Below are positions 17,099 through 26,341 of a stretch of 64,000 nucleotides of DNA, piece after piece. Position numbers and translations under genes: made by a program. Origin of the DNA: Corynebacterium pelargi (lineage in GTDB: Bacteria; Actinomycetota; Actinomycetes; Mycobacteriales; Mycobacteriaceae); assembly GCF_014635485.1 (NCBI RefSeq), contig NZ_BMCX01000001.1:62001-126000 (forward strand), written 5' to 3'. The number at the start of each line of letters is the position of its first letter. Positions within the stretch are counted from its first letter, which is position 1. The notes under the pieces are model-generated. The model was not told where the DNA came from, did not search any database, and saw nothing but the letters and a program-made list of their open reading frames with translations.

Positions 17099-18387
17099 TA
17101 AGAATTCACACCTTCAACATTTGCTTTTTCTACCACCCACTGCATCACCGGCAGCGCGGGCTTTTGGGCACTAAAACGGCCAATATGGTGCTGGGTAGCA
17201 ATCTGGATCGTATGCAGCTCACCACCATAACGATGCTGCAGTTCAACCAGCATGCTCATCGATTCGTTGGTCACACCATTTGCCACGAGCCTGCCGCCGG
17301 GCTTGAGTGCACGCCAGGAGGCATCAAAGACCTCTGCTTGGGTTAAACCACCACCAATAAACACCACATCGGGTGAAGGAGCCTGCTCAAAGCTCTCCGG
17401 TGCACTACCGAGCAATGTCAGACGATGGCTCACACCAAAGGCCGCTGCATTTGCTTTGAGCATCTCGCTGCGGCGCTCATTGGCTTCAAAAGCAACAACC
17501 CTGCACTCTGGCTCCAAGCGCAGGCACTCAATGCCGATGCTGCCAGAACCTGCGCCGACATCCCAAAGCCTTTGGCCGGCACTCGGCGCAATGGCTGCCA
17601 CACTCAAAGCCCGAACATGGCGTTTACTAATCTGCCCATCGTGCTGGAACGTATCATCTGGCCTGCCCGGCGCCTTGGATTCAAGCCGCATCGACGGTGC
17701 TAACTCGATGGCGATGACATTTAGGGAGCTTTCCACCTTCGGAGGGATCAGCGTGGTGCCGTGCTGGTGTTGCTCATCTTGGCTCCCAAGATCACTGAGC
17801 ACACTGATGCGAGCCTCAATGCCGTGGTGGGCCAGCAATTGGCAAATCTTCAACGGCGAGGATTCATCACGGCCAAGCACCAGGCTGCGACGGTGTTGGC
17901 GCGCAAACAACAGCACAGCTTCCAGCGGCTCGGTAGTCAGGCTCAGCACGGGGGTGTGCTCGACTGCCCAACCCATTCGAGCGCAGGCCAAAGAGGCACT
18001 CGATGCATGTGGAATCACGTGCATCTCCCAGCCTTGGAGTTCCCGGTGCAAGGTGGTGCCAATGCCGTGGAACATCGGATCCCCAGACCCTAAGACCACC
18101 ACCTTTTTGTGTGTGAGTTGTTCAAACATCGGCACAATGGCGGGACGAAGCGGCGATGGCCAGGGGCGCTTTTCTGCGGTGTGCGAATCGTCGAGCAGGT
18201 TTAATTGGCGCCACGACCCGATAATCACATCGGCCTGGCGCAAGGCATCAAGGGCACTATCGCCCAGTTCAGCAAAACCTGCGGCAGGCAGCCCGACAAT
18301 GGTGATGCACTGTTGAGGATCACGCGCCATAGGCTGCATCGCGTGTTCGACTTCTCGCGTCGAATGCTGGGGCTGGGGCACATTCAT
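17098..18387 (-). CDS. cobL: Precorrin-6Y C5,15-methyltransferase (decarboxylating)
   Basis: 429 aa with a CbiE-like methylase domain (CITIVGLPAAGFAELG, LGSGDPMFHGIG) followed by a CbiT-like domain from about residue 235 (LRLWDVGAGSGSIGIECL-type SAM motif). It methylates C-5 and C-15 and decarboxylates the C-12 acetate. A TAATAT hexamer (18396-18401) ends 8 nt before the ATG at 18387, supporting that start as leaderless and giving cobLMK its own promoter although helY ends 23 bp upstream. Later ATGs at 18339 and 18330 remain possible. Confidence 0.93.
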   Translation of the reverse strand: MNVPQPQHSTREVEHAMQPMARDPQQCITIVGLPAAGFAELGDSALDALRQADVIIGSWRQLNLLDDSHTAEKRPWPSPLRPAIVPMFEQLTHKKVVVLGSGDPMFHGIGTTLHRELQGWEMHVIPHASSASLACARMGWAVEHTPVLSLTTEPLEAVLLFARQHRRSLVLGRDESSPLKICQLLAHHGIEARISVLSDLGSQDEQHQHGTTLIPPKVESSLNVIAIELAPSMRLESKAPGRPDDTFQHDGQISKRHVRALSVAAIAPSAGQRLWDVGAGSGSIGIECLRLEPECRVVAFEANERRSEMLKANAAAFGVSHRLTLLGSAPESFEQAPSPDVVFIGGGLTQAEVFDASWRALKPGGRLVANGVTNESMSMLVELQHRYGGELHTIQIATQHHIGRFSAQKPALPVMQWVVEKANVEGVNS

Positions 18388-18410
18388 AGTGCACGATATT
18401 ACCCACCGAC

Positions 18411-21158
18411 TTAGGCGCCAATGGCAACCACTCCGCGCCGAATGGCATCAATGGCCTGCCTGGCACACCGCTGCACATCAGCGGTGTAGGCCGTTTTTCG
18501 TACTTGCTCAAGCAGGTCGATCACTTGGCGGGACTGGCGCACAAAATCACCAGGAGAAAGCTCGGCACCCGAGGCTGCCGCTGCCTGGATGCAATAGCCC
18601 AAAGGAGCACCCGAGGTCCATTGGTGCATCGCCAAAGCAAAACCGGGGTCGGGCTCTTTGGAAATGGGCAGCTTATGGGCTCGCTCATCCACACTGAGTT
18701 CTTCCCACAAGCGCACGGTGTTATTCATGGCCAGAGCCATTGGCTCGGTGGCAGCCTCTGGTTCTCCCCGGGTTTCCCTGCGCGTTTCAAAGGTGCACAT
18801 GCTCACCACACCGGCGAGTTCCGCTGGATCGAGCTCATTCCAGATCCCGCGCTTGAGGCACTGGGCCACCAGCAAATCGGATTCGCTGTGGATCTTGGCT
18901 AGACGTTCGCCCTCATCGCTTACCTGGGGTTCGCCTTGCTCAAGCTCGACATAATCCAGATACGTCAACAGCCCTAAGATGCGATCGAATTGCTGGCCCA
19001 AGCTATCGGTGGCGCCGGCAATAGCGCTGTTTAAGGCCTCAATCTTCTTCGTGGCACTGGCGTACTCATCGGCTTCACGCACAAAGGCTTCGCGATCAGC
19101 CCAATGATGCACTGGATGCGCCTTCATCTGCTCACGCAAACGCTTCTGGGCGGTGTTTGGGCGATGCCTGGGGGTAAGTTTCAGGCTCTTCGGGCGCTGC
19201 TTATCAAACTTTGCCAAGGTTTTCGCCGCCATTTGGGCGTGCTTCTTTGGCTTAGCCACCACCGGCCGAGGTACTCGCATCTGGCCTACCACCACAGGTG
19301 GTACGGCGAATTGGCTGATATCAAGCCGGCCTGCCCACCCGTCTTCTAAGACGATAAATGGGCGCGGATCCTTTTGGCTCTTGGCCGGTTGCACCACAAC
19401 GGCAAGTGGTGGGCGACGTTTGGCGGGTAAGGCGAGGACGTCGCCAAGCTGTACTGATGCAAGCACCTTGCGTACCTCAAGGGTGCGATCCTCTTTGGCC
19501 TGGCGGTGAGCACGCTTTTCCTCAGCACTTAAGCGCTGGCGGATTTCGACGTACTCGACTAATTCCTCCAAGGGCTGCTCGCTCGGTGGCGAAAGACGCT
19601 CTACCAGCGCCAGCAACTTCTCGCGACCTTGAGCCTGACGCTGCTTGGCCTGCTCTAAAGCGCGCACCTCCCCCACCACGGAACCATCGGCCTGGAATTG
19701 GGCAAAGGACATATCGATCAATCGGTGTGCCGCATCAAAACCGATGGACTTTAAAAGGTTCACCGACATGTTGTAGCCGGGGGCAAAGGTGGAGTTCAGA
19801 GGATAGGTGCGCGTGGAAGCTAAACCAGCTACTTGGTGCGGATCCATCGCAGGCGACCACAACACCACAGCATTGCCGATCGTATCGATGCCACGCCTAC
19901 CGGCTCGCCCGGTTAATTGCGTGTACTGGCCAGGGGTGAGATCAACATGCCCTTCGCCATCGTATTTCACCAGCTTTTCAAGCACGACGGTGCGCGCAGG
20001 CATATTAATACCAAGCGCCAAGGTTTCGGTGGCGAATACCGCTCGCACGAGGCCTTGGACGAACAAAGCCTCCACCACATGGCGAAACGCCGGCAACATC
20101 CCGGCATGGTGCGCCGCAAATCCGCGCTGTAGTGCCGCTTTCCATTGGCGGAAGCCAAGCACCTTCAAATCAGCCTCGGGGATCTCGGCGACGCCTTCAT
20201 CCACGATCTCTCCAATGAGCTTGGCTTCTTCATCGGTGGTGAGCACCAGGTGAGAACGCAGACACTGATGCAGCGCCGCATCGCAGCCTGCGCGGGAGAA
20301 AATGAAGGTAATGGCAGGCAGCATGTCCTGCTCCTGCAAAATGTCCAGCACCTCTGGCCGCCCAAGCGGGCGATAACGATCCTGGCGCCTTGGGGCACCA
20401 CTGCGTGAGGAGTGCTGGGCTTTTGCGCCGCTGCGGGCACGGAATCCGCCGCTGGATGCGCGTTTGAGATCATCGCCTTCAATGCGCTGGATATGCGAAA
20501 CCAAACGCTCATTCACATCGGAAGGAGTGCCTTCTTCAAACAGTGGGTGCACGCGTTTGCCCACCATCATCCACTGCCGCAAAGGAATGGGTCGATGCTC
20601 ATCCACGATCACTTCAGTGTCACCGCGAACGGTATTTAACCAACGCCCGAACTCCTCTGAGTTACTCACGGTGGCAGAAAGACCGATCACTCGAACATGC
20701 TCGTCGAGGTTCAGGATTGCTTCTTCCCACACCGCGCCACGGGAGCGATCTGCAAGGAAGTGGATCTCGTCCATCACCACGTGGCTCAGGCGATCAAGGG
20801 TGCTTGATTGCGCATAGAGCATGTTGCGAAGCACCTCGGTGGTCATCACCACCACATCGGCATCGTGGTTGATCGAGACATCACCGGTAAGTAGGCCCAC
20901 GTTTTCCTCGCCGTGGACCTCTACTAAGTCATGGAATTTCTGGTTACTTAAAGCCTTAATCGGGGTGGTGTAAAAGCACTTGGTACCTCGAGCAAGGGCG
21001 AGGTAGACGGCGAATTCGCCCACGATGGTTTTACCTGCACCGGTGGGCGCACAGACTAAGACCCCTCGATCATCTTCGATTGCCTCACAGGCGCGAAATT
21101 GAAAAGGATCAAGGGGGAAAGACTGGCGGGCTTGGAATTGCTCGAGGTGTGTAGCCAT
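18411..21158 (-). CDS. helY: Ski2/Mtr4-like DEAD-box RNA helicase (HelY)
   Basis: 915 aa. Helicase motifs are visible in order: APTGAGKT (Walker A, about residues 38-45), TPIKALSNQKF, TTEVLRNMLY, MDEIHFLADRSRG (DEIH), GLSATVSN, FATETLALGINMPARTVV and QLTGRAGRRGID. A long C-terminal region of more than 350 residues matches the DSHCT-type arrangement of Ski2-like enzymes. It probably acts in RNA turnover, but actinobacterial HelY is little characterised. AAAGGGCATC before the ATG gives a ribosome site. In this lineage it normally sits next to tatC, as here. Confidence 0.93.
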   Translation of the reverse strand: MATHLEQFQARQSFPLDPFQFRACEAIEDDRGVLVCAPTGAGKTIVGEFAVYLALARGTKCFYTTPIKALSNQKFHDLVEVHGEENVGLLTGDVSINHDADVVVMTTEVLRNMLYAQSSTLDRLSHVVMDEIHFLADRSRGAVWEEAILNLDEHVRVIGLSATVSNSEEFGRWLNTVRGDTEVIVDEHRPIPLRQWMMVGKRVHPLFEEGTPSDVNERLVSHIQRIEGDDLKRASSGGFRARSGAKAQHSSRSGAPRRQDRYRPLGRPEVLDILQEQDMLPAITFIFSRAGCDAALHQCLRSHLVLTTDEEAKLIGEIVDEGVAEIPEADLKVLGFRQWKAALQRGFAAHHAGMLPAFRHVVEALFVQGLVRAVFATETLALGINMPARTVVLEKLVKYDGEGHVDLTPGQYTQLTGRAGRRGIDTIGNAVVLWSPAMDPHQVAGLASTRTYPLNSTFAPGYNMSVNLLKSIGFDAAHRLIDMSFAQFQADGSVVGEVRALEQAKQRQAQGREKLLALVERLSPPSEQPLEELVEYVEIRQRLSAEEKRAHRQAKEDRTLEVRKVLASVQLGDVLALPAKRRPPLAVVVQPAKSQKDPRPFIVLEDGWAGRLDISQFAVPPVVVGQMRVPRPVVAKPKKHAQMAAKTLAKFDKQRPKSLKLTPRHRPNTAQKRLREQMKAHPVHHWADREAFVREADEYASATKKIEALNSAIAGATDSLGQQFDRILGLLTYLDYVELEQGEPQVSDEGERLAKIHSESDLLVAQCLKRGIWNELDPAELAGVVSMCTFETRRETRGEPEAATEPMALAMNNTVRLWEELSVDERAHKLPISKEPDPGFALAMHQWTSGAPLGYCIQAAAASGAELSPGDFVRQSRQVIDLLEQVRKTAYTADVQRCARQAIDAIRRGVVAIGA

Positions 21159-21194
21159 GATGCCCTTTAGGCTACAAGGTGTTGGCAGAAGAAG

Positions 21195-22301
21195 TTAGAT
21201 CACGTCGTCGAAATCGCTTCGATCCTGCAGGCTTGAAGCGCCACCGCTGGTACTACTGGGCTTTGCGATGCTACTTGGTGCTGCGATGGGCCCAGAGCTT
21301 TGCACGGAACCAGATCCATAGATGCTGCCGGAGGACGTAACCGGACCAGATGGGCCGATCGGGCCTGAGGCACCAACGCTGCCGGATGGGCCAACGTAGC
21401 CGGAATCGGCATCAAGCGGGGTGGATTCATCATCGGCAACATCCATCCACTCGGGGCGATGGATCTTCCGGCGCTTGTCGTTAAAGCGCATGAACTGGAA
21501 GGAAAGCTCCACTAGCAGTGAGAGCGCACCACCAAGCACCGTCATACCCACCATGTCCTGGCCTGGAGTGACGATGGCGGCCAGCACAAACAGCGCCATC
21601 ATAATAAAGCGCCGCTTGCCCTTCACGGCCTCGTAGTGCAACACACCCACCATGTTTAATGCCACCACAAAGAGCGGCACCTCGAAGCTGATGCCAAAGA
21701 TCACCAGCGAGTTCAGCAGGAACTTAAAGTACAGCGCACCGGAAAGCGCGGTGATCTGCACATCGCGGCCCATGCTCAGCAGGACTTCCAGGCCGATGGC
21801 GATGACCCAGTAGGCAATTACGGTGCCGAGCACAAACAGGGCCACGGCGATGCTTAAGAAGATCATGCTGATGCGGCGCTCGTTTTTGAGCATGCCGGGT
21901 GCGACGAATCCCCAGATCTGCCAGAGCCATACCGGTGAGGAAAAGACGATGCCGGCGAGCGCGCCCACTTTAAGACGCAGCATGAACATCTCAAAAGGAG
22001 CAGTGGCGATCAGGCGACATTCGCCATCGTTGGAAAGGTCAGCGCGATAATAATCCGGCAAAGAACAATAGGGGCCGCGCAGAATATCGCCAAGCGATGG
22101 GATGGGGCCGAAGGATTGTTGATACCAGATAAAGCCGAGCACGGTGCCGAAGGCGATGGCGATTAAAGCACGCACCACGCGGGTGCGGAGTTCTTGGAGG
22201 TGCTCCACCAAAGACATATCGGCCTGGGGGTTGCGCTTTGCCTTGCGCTTGCCCACTTTTAGCCTTGTGCGCGGTGCCTCGAAACCTTCGCCGGTGCTCA
22301 T
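21195..22301 (-). CDS. tatC: Twin-arginine translocase subunit TatC with hexapeptide-repeat tail
   Basis: 368 aa. After a basic N-terminus, SLVEHLQELRTRVVRALIAI is the signature start of TatC, and about six membrane helices follow (residues 35-255), including FEMFMLRLKVG and SFEVPLFVVALNMVG. TatC binds twin-arginine signal peptides. Unusually long is the cytoplasmic tail: residues 303-350 consist of eight units of the form V/I-x-x-S/P-G/S-S/P, such as VGPSGS, VTSSGS and IAKPSS, ending in an acidic DFDDVI. tatA lies upstream with a hairpin between. Confidence 0.95.
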   Translation of the reverse strand: MSTGEGFEAPRTRLKVGKRKAKRNPQADMSLVEHLQELRTRVVRALIAIAFGTVLGFIWYQQSFGPIPSLGDILRGPYCSLPDYYRADLSNDGECRLIATAPFEMFMLRLKVGALAGIVFSSPVWLWQIWGFVAPGMLKNERRISMIFLSIAVALFVLGTVIAYWVIAIGLEVLLSMGRDVQITALSGALYFKFLLNSLVIFGISFEVPLFVVALNMVGVLHYEAVKGKRRFIMMALFVLAAIVTPGQDMVGMTVLGGALSLLVELSFQFMRFNDKRRKIHRPEWMDVADDESTPLDADSGYVGPSGSVGASGPIGPSGPVTSSGSIYGSGSVQSSGPIAAPSSIAKPSSTSGGASSLQDRSDFDDVI

Positions 22302-22371
22302 CGTCTCTTTTCGCTTTGCTGTTGCAAAAAGCTCCCCGACATCCCTGGTGCAGATGCCGGGCAGCCCAAGA

Positions 22372-22405
22372 GCGCACTACGTAGCCATTTTTGCTACATA
22401 GGCGC
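22372..22405 (-). terminator. Hairpin between tatA and tatC
   Basis: GTAGC and GCTAC pair across a short AT-rich loop and are extended through TA/TA and GCGC/GCGC with small mismatches. It lies midway between the tatA stop and tatC start. It may attenuate read-through or stabilise the tatA transcript so that TatA is made in excess of TatC, but that is inference. Confidence 0.4.
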
Positions 22406-22416
22406 TGCGGTGATTC

Positions 22417-22689
22417 TTATTGCTGGTATGGGTGCTGATTCTGGGGCTGTTGCACCTGTTGAGCCTGAGGAGGCTGCACCTGGGGCTGCTGCTGGCTGGG
22501 GGCCGGGGCATCGATTTGGCGCTGTTGAGCCTCATAACGCTCGTCGTCGTTGCTCATTTCCTTCATCTCCGATTTGAAGATGCGGGCCGAGCGACCAATC
22601 GAACGTGCTGCATCAGGCAGCTTCTTCGCGCCGAAGAGGAGCACAAAGAGCAAGACGATAATCGCAATTTCCATGGGGCCGATTGACAT
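22417..22689 (-). CDS. tatA: Sec-independent translocase subunit TatA
   Basis: 90 aa. The N-terminal helix [43 protein letters not shown] contains the FGxKKLP hinge and amphipathic helix of TatA. A Gln/Pro-rich tail ([20 protein letters not shown]) follows. TatA oligomers form the pore for folded Tat substrates. AGGAAAGCCGGC precedes the ATG. It stands between pafC and tatC, the usual actinobacterial order. Confidence 0.96.
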   Translation of the reverse strand: MSIGPMEIAIIVLLFVLLFGAKKLPDAARSIGRSARIFKSEMKEMSNDDERYEAQQRQIDAPAPSQQQPQVQPPQAQQVQQPQNQHPYQQ

Positions 22690-22755
22690 GCCGGCTTCCT
22701 TTCTGCCTTGAGTGCAGATCGACGTTGTTGCTACAACGCACCTTTTTTGGCGCGT

Positions 22756-23730
22756 TTATGGTTGTTCATCATACGCGTTGAGCCCATCAAGCGCGCGTTG
22801 GGCAAGCGATTGGCAAAGCTGTGTCGGTGAATCAACCCACGCCCGGTCGGCATTACTCAACACGAAACGCTCCAACCACTCCGCCGAAGCCACCGGCACG
22901 GTGATGTGAATGAGCTCTTCATAGGCCACATCGATCGTTTCAATCTGGTCTAAAATCCACGCAGCCTCCGGCAACACACTCAACTCGGCGCGCTGTTGTA
23001 CTGCCTGCAACCCGAAGGGATCCTCGGGTGAAAAACGCGCGCTTTCCAAGCTGAGATGCGGGGTGGCTTTGGCATCGCTGAGCTCAACGTGCTGCATCCT
23101 ATCGGTGCGAAAGGTCCGGTGCGTGCCCAGATCTGCCACATAGGCCTTGATATAGGTGGCGCCCTTGGCACTCAGCACCGCAGCCACGCTCACCTGATGC
23201 TGCCTGGTTTCACCGATGGAGTTTTGATACTGGAACCGAAGCTGGCGTTTTTGCTCAAGCGCCTGATTAATCGCAGCCAGCACCTCATTGCGTTCCAGTG
23301 GCTGATCTAAGGCAGAGATATCAAAGCCTGCATCGGTATTCCCCAGATAGCGCCGCAGCTTTTCTGATACCGACTGCACCACCTCACTTGGAGCCATGCC
23401 GGGCATCTGCTGCAGGGTCTGCATGGCCAGCAACAGCGATCCGGCTTCTAAGGAGGTAAGCCTCAAGGGGGTATCGAGGCCGAGATCATTAATCACCTCT
23501 ACCCCACGGTTTTCCACCTTCAGATCAAAAAGCTCATCCGGGTATTGGCCAAACCCGCAGGTGGTAAGCAGATAGCTATCCTCTTTGAGCTGGGCTATAT
23601 CTACGCCTAGATCAGCAGCCGCCGTGCTTAGCGCCACCCCAGGGTGTTGTTGCCAGTACTGCACCAGGTTGAGCACGCGCACCAGGTCCGCCAACTTGCC
23701 CGAGCGATGCGTTGATTGCGCCGAGGTCAT
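22756..23730 (-). CDS. pafC: WYL-domain transcriptional regulator PafC
   Basis: 324 aa. An N-terminal helix-turn-helix (KLADLVRVLNLVQYWQQHPGVALSTAAADLGV) is followed by a WYL-type domain with RQLRFQYQNSIGETR and the DRMQHVEL segment. With PafB it forms the heterodimeric activator of the LexA-independent DNA-damage response known from mycobacteria. The ATG overlaps the pafB stop by 4 bp, as expected for two subunits made together. Downstream lies tatA after a 66-bp gap. Confidence 0.9.
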   Translation of the reverse strand: MTSAQSTHRSGKLADLVRVLNLVQYWQQHPGVALSTAAADLGVDIAQLKEDSYLLTTCGFGQYPDELFDLKVENRGVEVINDLGLDTPLRLTSLEAGSLLLAMQTLQQMPGMAPSEVVQSVSEKLRRYLGNTDAGFDISALDQPLERNEVLAAINQALEQKRQLRFQYQNSIGETRQHQVSVAAVLSAKGATYIKAYVADLGTHRTFRTDRMQHVELSDAKATPHLSLESARFSPEDPFGLQAVQQRAELSVLPEAAWILDQIETIDVAYEELIHITVPVASAEWLERFVLSNADRAWVDSPTQLCQSLAQRALDGLNAYDEQP

Positions 23731-24716
23731 GGCTTTCCCCCTTGCTGTTGATTGTGATGCTGGTAGGCACTTCTTAACAGCTCGATTACTTCTTGGCGCA
23801 CGTCTTCTGGCTCAACGATGACCACTTCGGGCGAGAGTGCCGCGGCTTGGCGGATGAGTTCATCACGGTCGGCGTCGACAAGCTTGAACATTCCATGCTC
23901 GCGCAGGGCCTTCTCGCTTAGAGGATTGCTGGTGCTGGAGCGAAACCGCACGGTGGTGGTGCTTCGTTGCTGGCGAAGGAGGCTTTGCACGATTTCGGCA
24001 GCTTCCTGCCTGCTTGGCACCGGGTGTGTTCTGCTTTCAGCTTTTCGACGCACCTGGCTTATCCGCGTCATGCGGAAACTTCTGGGAGCCTGCCTATCAA
24101 GATCAAAGCCCACCAAATAGTGGCGATCTTTCACCGCGATGATGTGCCACGGCTCCAAAGTTCTTTCAACGGCAGGGTCGTTGGGGTTGCGCCGGTAGAG
24201 AAAACTCAACGCGCTATCTTTGCTAAATGCCTGCAAGATCCGCTCATAATCCTCGCCACTAATGGCGGCATCGTCGCCAAAGGCCTGCAAGGGACTTGCT
24301 TGGGTCAAATGCTCCTGGGAGGCGGCAATCTTGGTCCAGCCGGCTCGCGATAACGCAGCGATATGAGTACCGGTGCCAAGCTTGGCGGCAAGTGCTACCA
24401 CCTGGGCTTCTTCACGGCTAAAGGCGATGGCCTCGCGGTGAACATTTGCATCGTTGAGCCGGTATTGATGCGCTTTGCCAGATTCACTCAACACCTCAAT
24501 CGGGGCGCCGGCTTTGATCAGCAGCAACACATCCAAGTACAGCCTGCGCGCAGGATCTTGTTGTTGCTGATACACCGGCAGCCGCTCGATCAACCAGGTG
24601 GAATCCACCGGCCCGCCGTGGCGCTTGGCGTGATGATCCAAGGTGGCCAATAAGTTCAGTACGCGCTCGGCCACCGCCTGGTTTTTCGTTTTGGCGCTAG
24701 AGTGTTTCGCTGCCAT
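23727..24716 (-). CDS. pafB: WYL-domain transcriptional regulator PafB
   Basis: 329 aa from the ATG at 24716, which has AGAAGG about 8 nt upstream; an ATG at 24734 lacks a ribosome site. The HTH lies in AVAERVLNLLATLDHHAKRHGGPVDSTWLIERLPVY. The WYL domain includes SALSFLYRRNPNDPAVERTLEPWHII and RHYLVGFDLDR. The C-terminal WCX-like region has SPEVVIVEPEDVRQEVIELL. It is the partner of PafC. Its start lies inside the end of pafA, so pupylation and the regulator are cotranscribed. Confidence 0.9.
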   Translation of the reverse strand: MAAKHSSAKTKNQAVAERVLNLLATLDHHAKRHGGPVDSTWLIERLPVYQQQQDPARRLYLDVLLLIKAGAPIEVLSESGKAHQYRLNDANVHREAIAFSREEAQVVALAAKLGTGTHIAALSRAGWTKIAASQEHLTQASPLQAFGDDAAISGEDYERILQAFSKDSALSFLYRRNPNDPAVERTLEPWHIIAVKDRHYLVGFDLDRQAPRSFRMTRISQVRRKAESRTHPVPSRQEAAEIVQSLLRQQRSTTTVRFRSSTSNPLSEKALREHGMFKLVDADRDELIRQAAALSPEVVIVEPEDVRQEVIELLRSAYQHHNQQQGGKP

Positions 24717-26127
24717 CTTCGGCCTTCTGCCCATGATGGGTGCGCATGTATTCCAGCAGGTTAGTTACCTGATCGCTGTGTGCTTGCAAAGGATCGGATA
24801 ACTCAACGATCTGTGGCTCTGGCCTGAGCACCTTCAGCCGTACCCAATCGCATGCCACGGGGGCGTCGAGGCGCTGCGCCTGGCTCAAGAAGGCCCCTCG
24901 GAGTGCGGCGCGGGTGGTAGTCGGAGCGTTGTTCATTGCGCGCTCGATGGCTGCATCGTCGATCCACCGCGCGAGCGTGCCCTTAGCTTCCAGGGTAAGA
25001 AAGAGGCCGCGGCCAGGGCGAATATCGTGATAGGCGAGGTCGATCTGCTGCAGCTTCGGATGGTTGAAATCTTCTTGCTCGAGCCCTAGGCGCTGCTGGA
25101 ATTGCCGCAACAACTTCAACTTGATGGCCCAATCCACCTCGGTGCTGATCGCATCGAGATCGCCAGCCTCAATCGCATCGAGCACCTTCGTCCACAGCGC
25201 AACGACCTTGCGCATCTCTTCGGTGGGAGTGCCCTGATCGGGGCGTTGTTCAAGCCACTGCTGAGCAGCACGGCAATAGCGACGTTGAATTTCTAGGGCG
25301 CTCAGCGTGGAGCCATCGGCCAACGCCACCTCTACCCTGCCGGTGGTATCGCGGCTGATATCGCGGATCGCCTGCATCTCCTGGGCTAAGGCATCCACTG
25401 GCAAGGCAATACCGGCCTCAATCATCTCTAACACGAGGTGGGTTGCACCCACCTTCAGCGCCATGGAGGTCTCCGACATATTGGAGTCGCCCACAATCAC
25501 ATGCAGCCGGCGGAAACGATGAGAATCCGCATGCGGTTCATCGCGAGTGTTAATGATCGGACGCGAACGCGTGGTAGCGCTGGAAACACCCTCCCACACG
25601 TGATCCGCACGCTGAGAAATCTGGAAGCGTCCGTCTTGGATGCTGCCAGCACCGCAGATGAGCTGACGGGTAATCAGAAACGGCAGCAATTGTTGGCCGA
25701 GGGTTTTGAGTACGGCGGAGCGCCCAACGAGATAGTTTTCATGGCAGCCATAGGAGTTGCCGAAGGAGTCGAGATTATTTTTCAGCAGATACACTCTGCC
25801 GCCGATGGACTCTTTGGCGAGTTTGGCTTCAGCCTGCCGTGCGAGATCATCGACGATCCTGTCCCCCGCACGCTCCTGGGCGATAAGTCCAGCAAGGGTA
25901 TCGCATTCGGCGGTAGCGACCTCAGGGTGGCTTCCCACGTCCAGATAGAGGCGAGCACCGTTTTCTAGAAACACATTGGAACTCGACCACTTATCCACTA
26001 CCGGCCTGAACATATAGCGCGCAATTTCTTCGGCGGGGAGGCATTTTTCCCCACCATCGTGCACGCAGGTGATGCCGTATTCGGTTTCTACGCCAGTGAC
26101 GCGCCGAGCGAATACCTGCTGGCTCAT
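24697..26127 (-). CDS. pafA: Pup-protein ligase PafA
   Basis: 476 aa, the normal length. RRVTGVETEYGITCV holds the catalytic Glu-type N-terminus of the glutamine-synthetase-like fold. NNLDSFGNSYGCHENYLVGR, RADHVWEGVSSATTRSRPIINTRDEPHAD and RLHVIVGDSNMSE are family motifs. PafA joins the C-terminal glutamate of Pup to substrate lysines using ATP. The gene follows pup by 3 bp; in proteasome-bearing actinobacteria prcB-prcA lie at this junction, and they are absent here. Confidence 0.97.
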   Translation of the reverse strand: MSQQVFARRVTGVETEYGITCVHDGGEKCLPAEEIARYMFRPVVDKWSSSNVFLENGARLYLDVGSHPEVATAECDTLAGLIAQERAGDRIVDDLARQAEAKLAKESIGGRVYLLKNNLDSFGNSYGCHENYLVGRSAVLKTLGQQLLPFLITRQLICGAGSIQDGRFQISQRADHVWEGVSSATTRSRPIINTRDEPHADSHRFRRLHVIVGDSNMSETSMALKVGATHLVLEMIEAGIALPVDALAQEMQAIRDISRDTTGRVEVALADGSTLSALEIQRRYCRAAQQWLEQRPDQGTPTEEMRKVVALWTKVLDAIEAGDLDAISTEVDWAIKLKLLRQFQQRLGLEQEDFNHPKLQQIDLAYHDIRPGRGLFLTLEAKGTLARWIDDAAIERAMNNAPTTTRAALRGAFLSQAQRLDAPVACDWVRLKVLRPEPQIVELSDPLQAHSDQVTNLLEYMRTHHGQKAEDGSETL

Positions 26128-26130
26128 TGC

Positions 26131-26316
26131 TTATTGCCCACCTTTTTGCACATAGGAGCGAACAAACTCCTCGGCATTGTTTTCTAACAGCCCATCAATT
26201 TCATCGAGCAGATCATCAACCCCCTCGGTGTTGATCTGCACCTGGCCTGCCTGCGCCTCAAGCGAAGGCTCTTCACCCTTGCCCCCGCCGGAGGAATATA
26301 CCTGCGATCCGCCCAT
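26131..26316 (-). CDS. pup: Prokaryotic ubiquitin-like protein Pup
   Basis: 61 aa, disordered and acidic, with the conserved helix [28 protein letters not shown]. It ends in Gly-Gly-Gln, so Dop must deamidate the terminal Gln to Glu before PafA can use it. AAGGAAGT precedes the ATG. It sits between dop and pafA. Confidence 0.98.
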   Translation of the reverse strand: MGGSQVYSSGGGKGEEPSLEAQAGQVQINTEGVDDLLDEIDGLLENNAEEFVRSYVQKGGQ

Positions 26317-26341
26317 ATTTTACTTCCTTTCTTCGCTCGCT

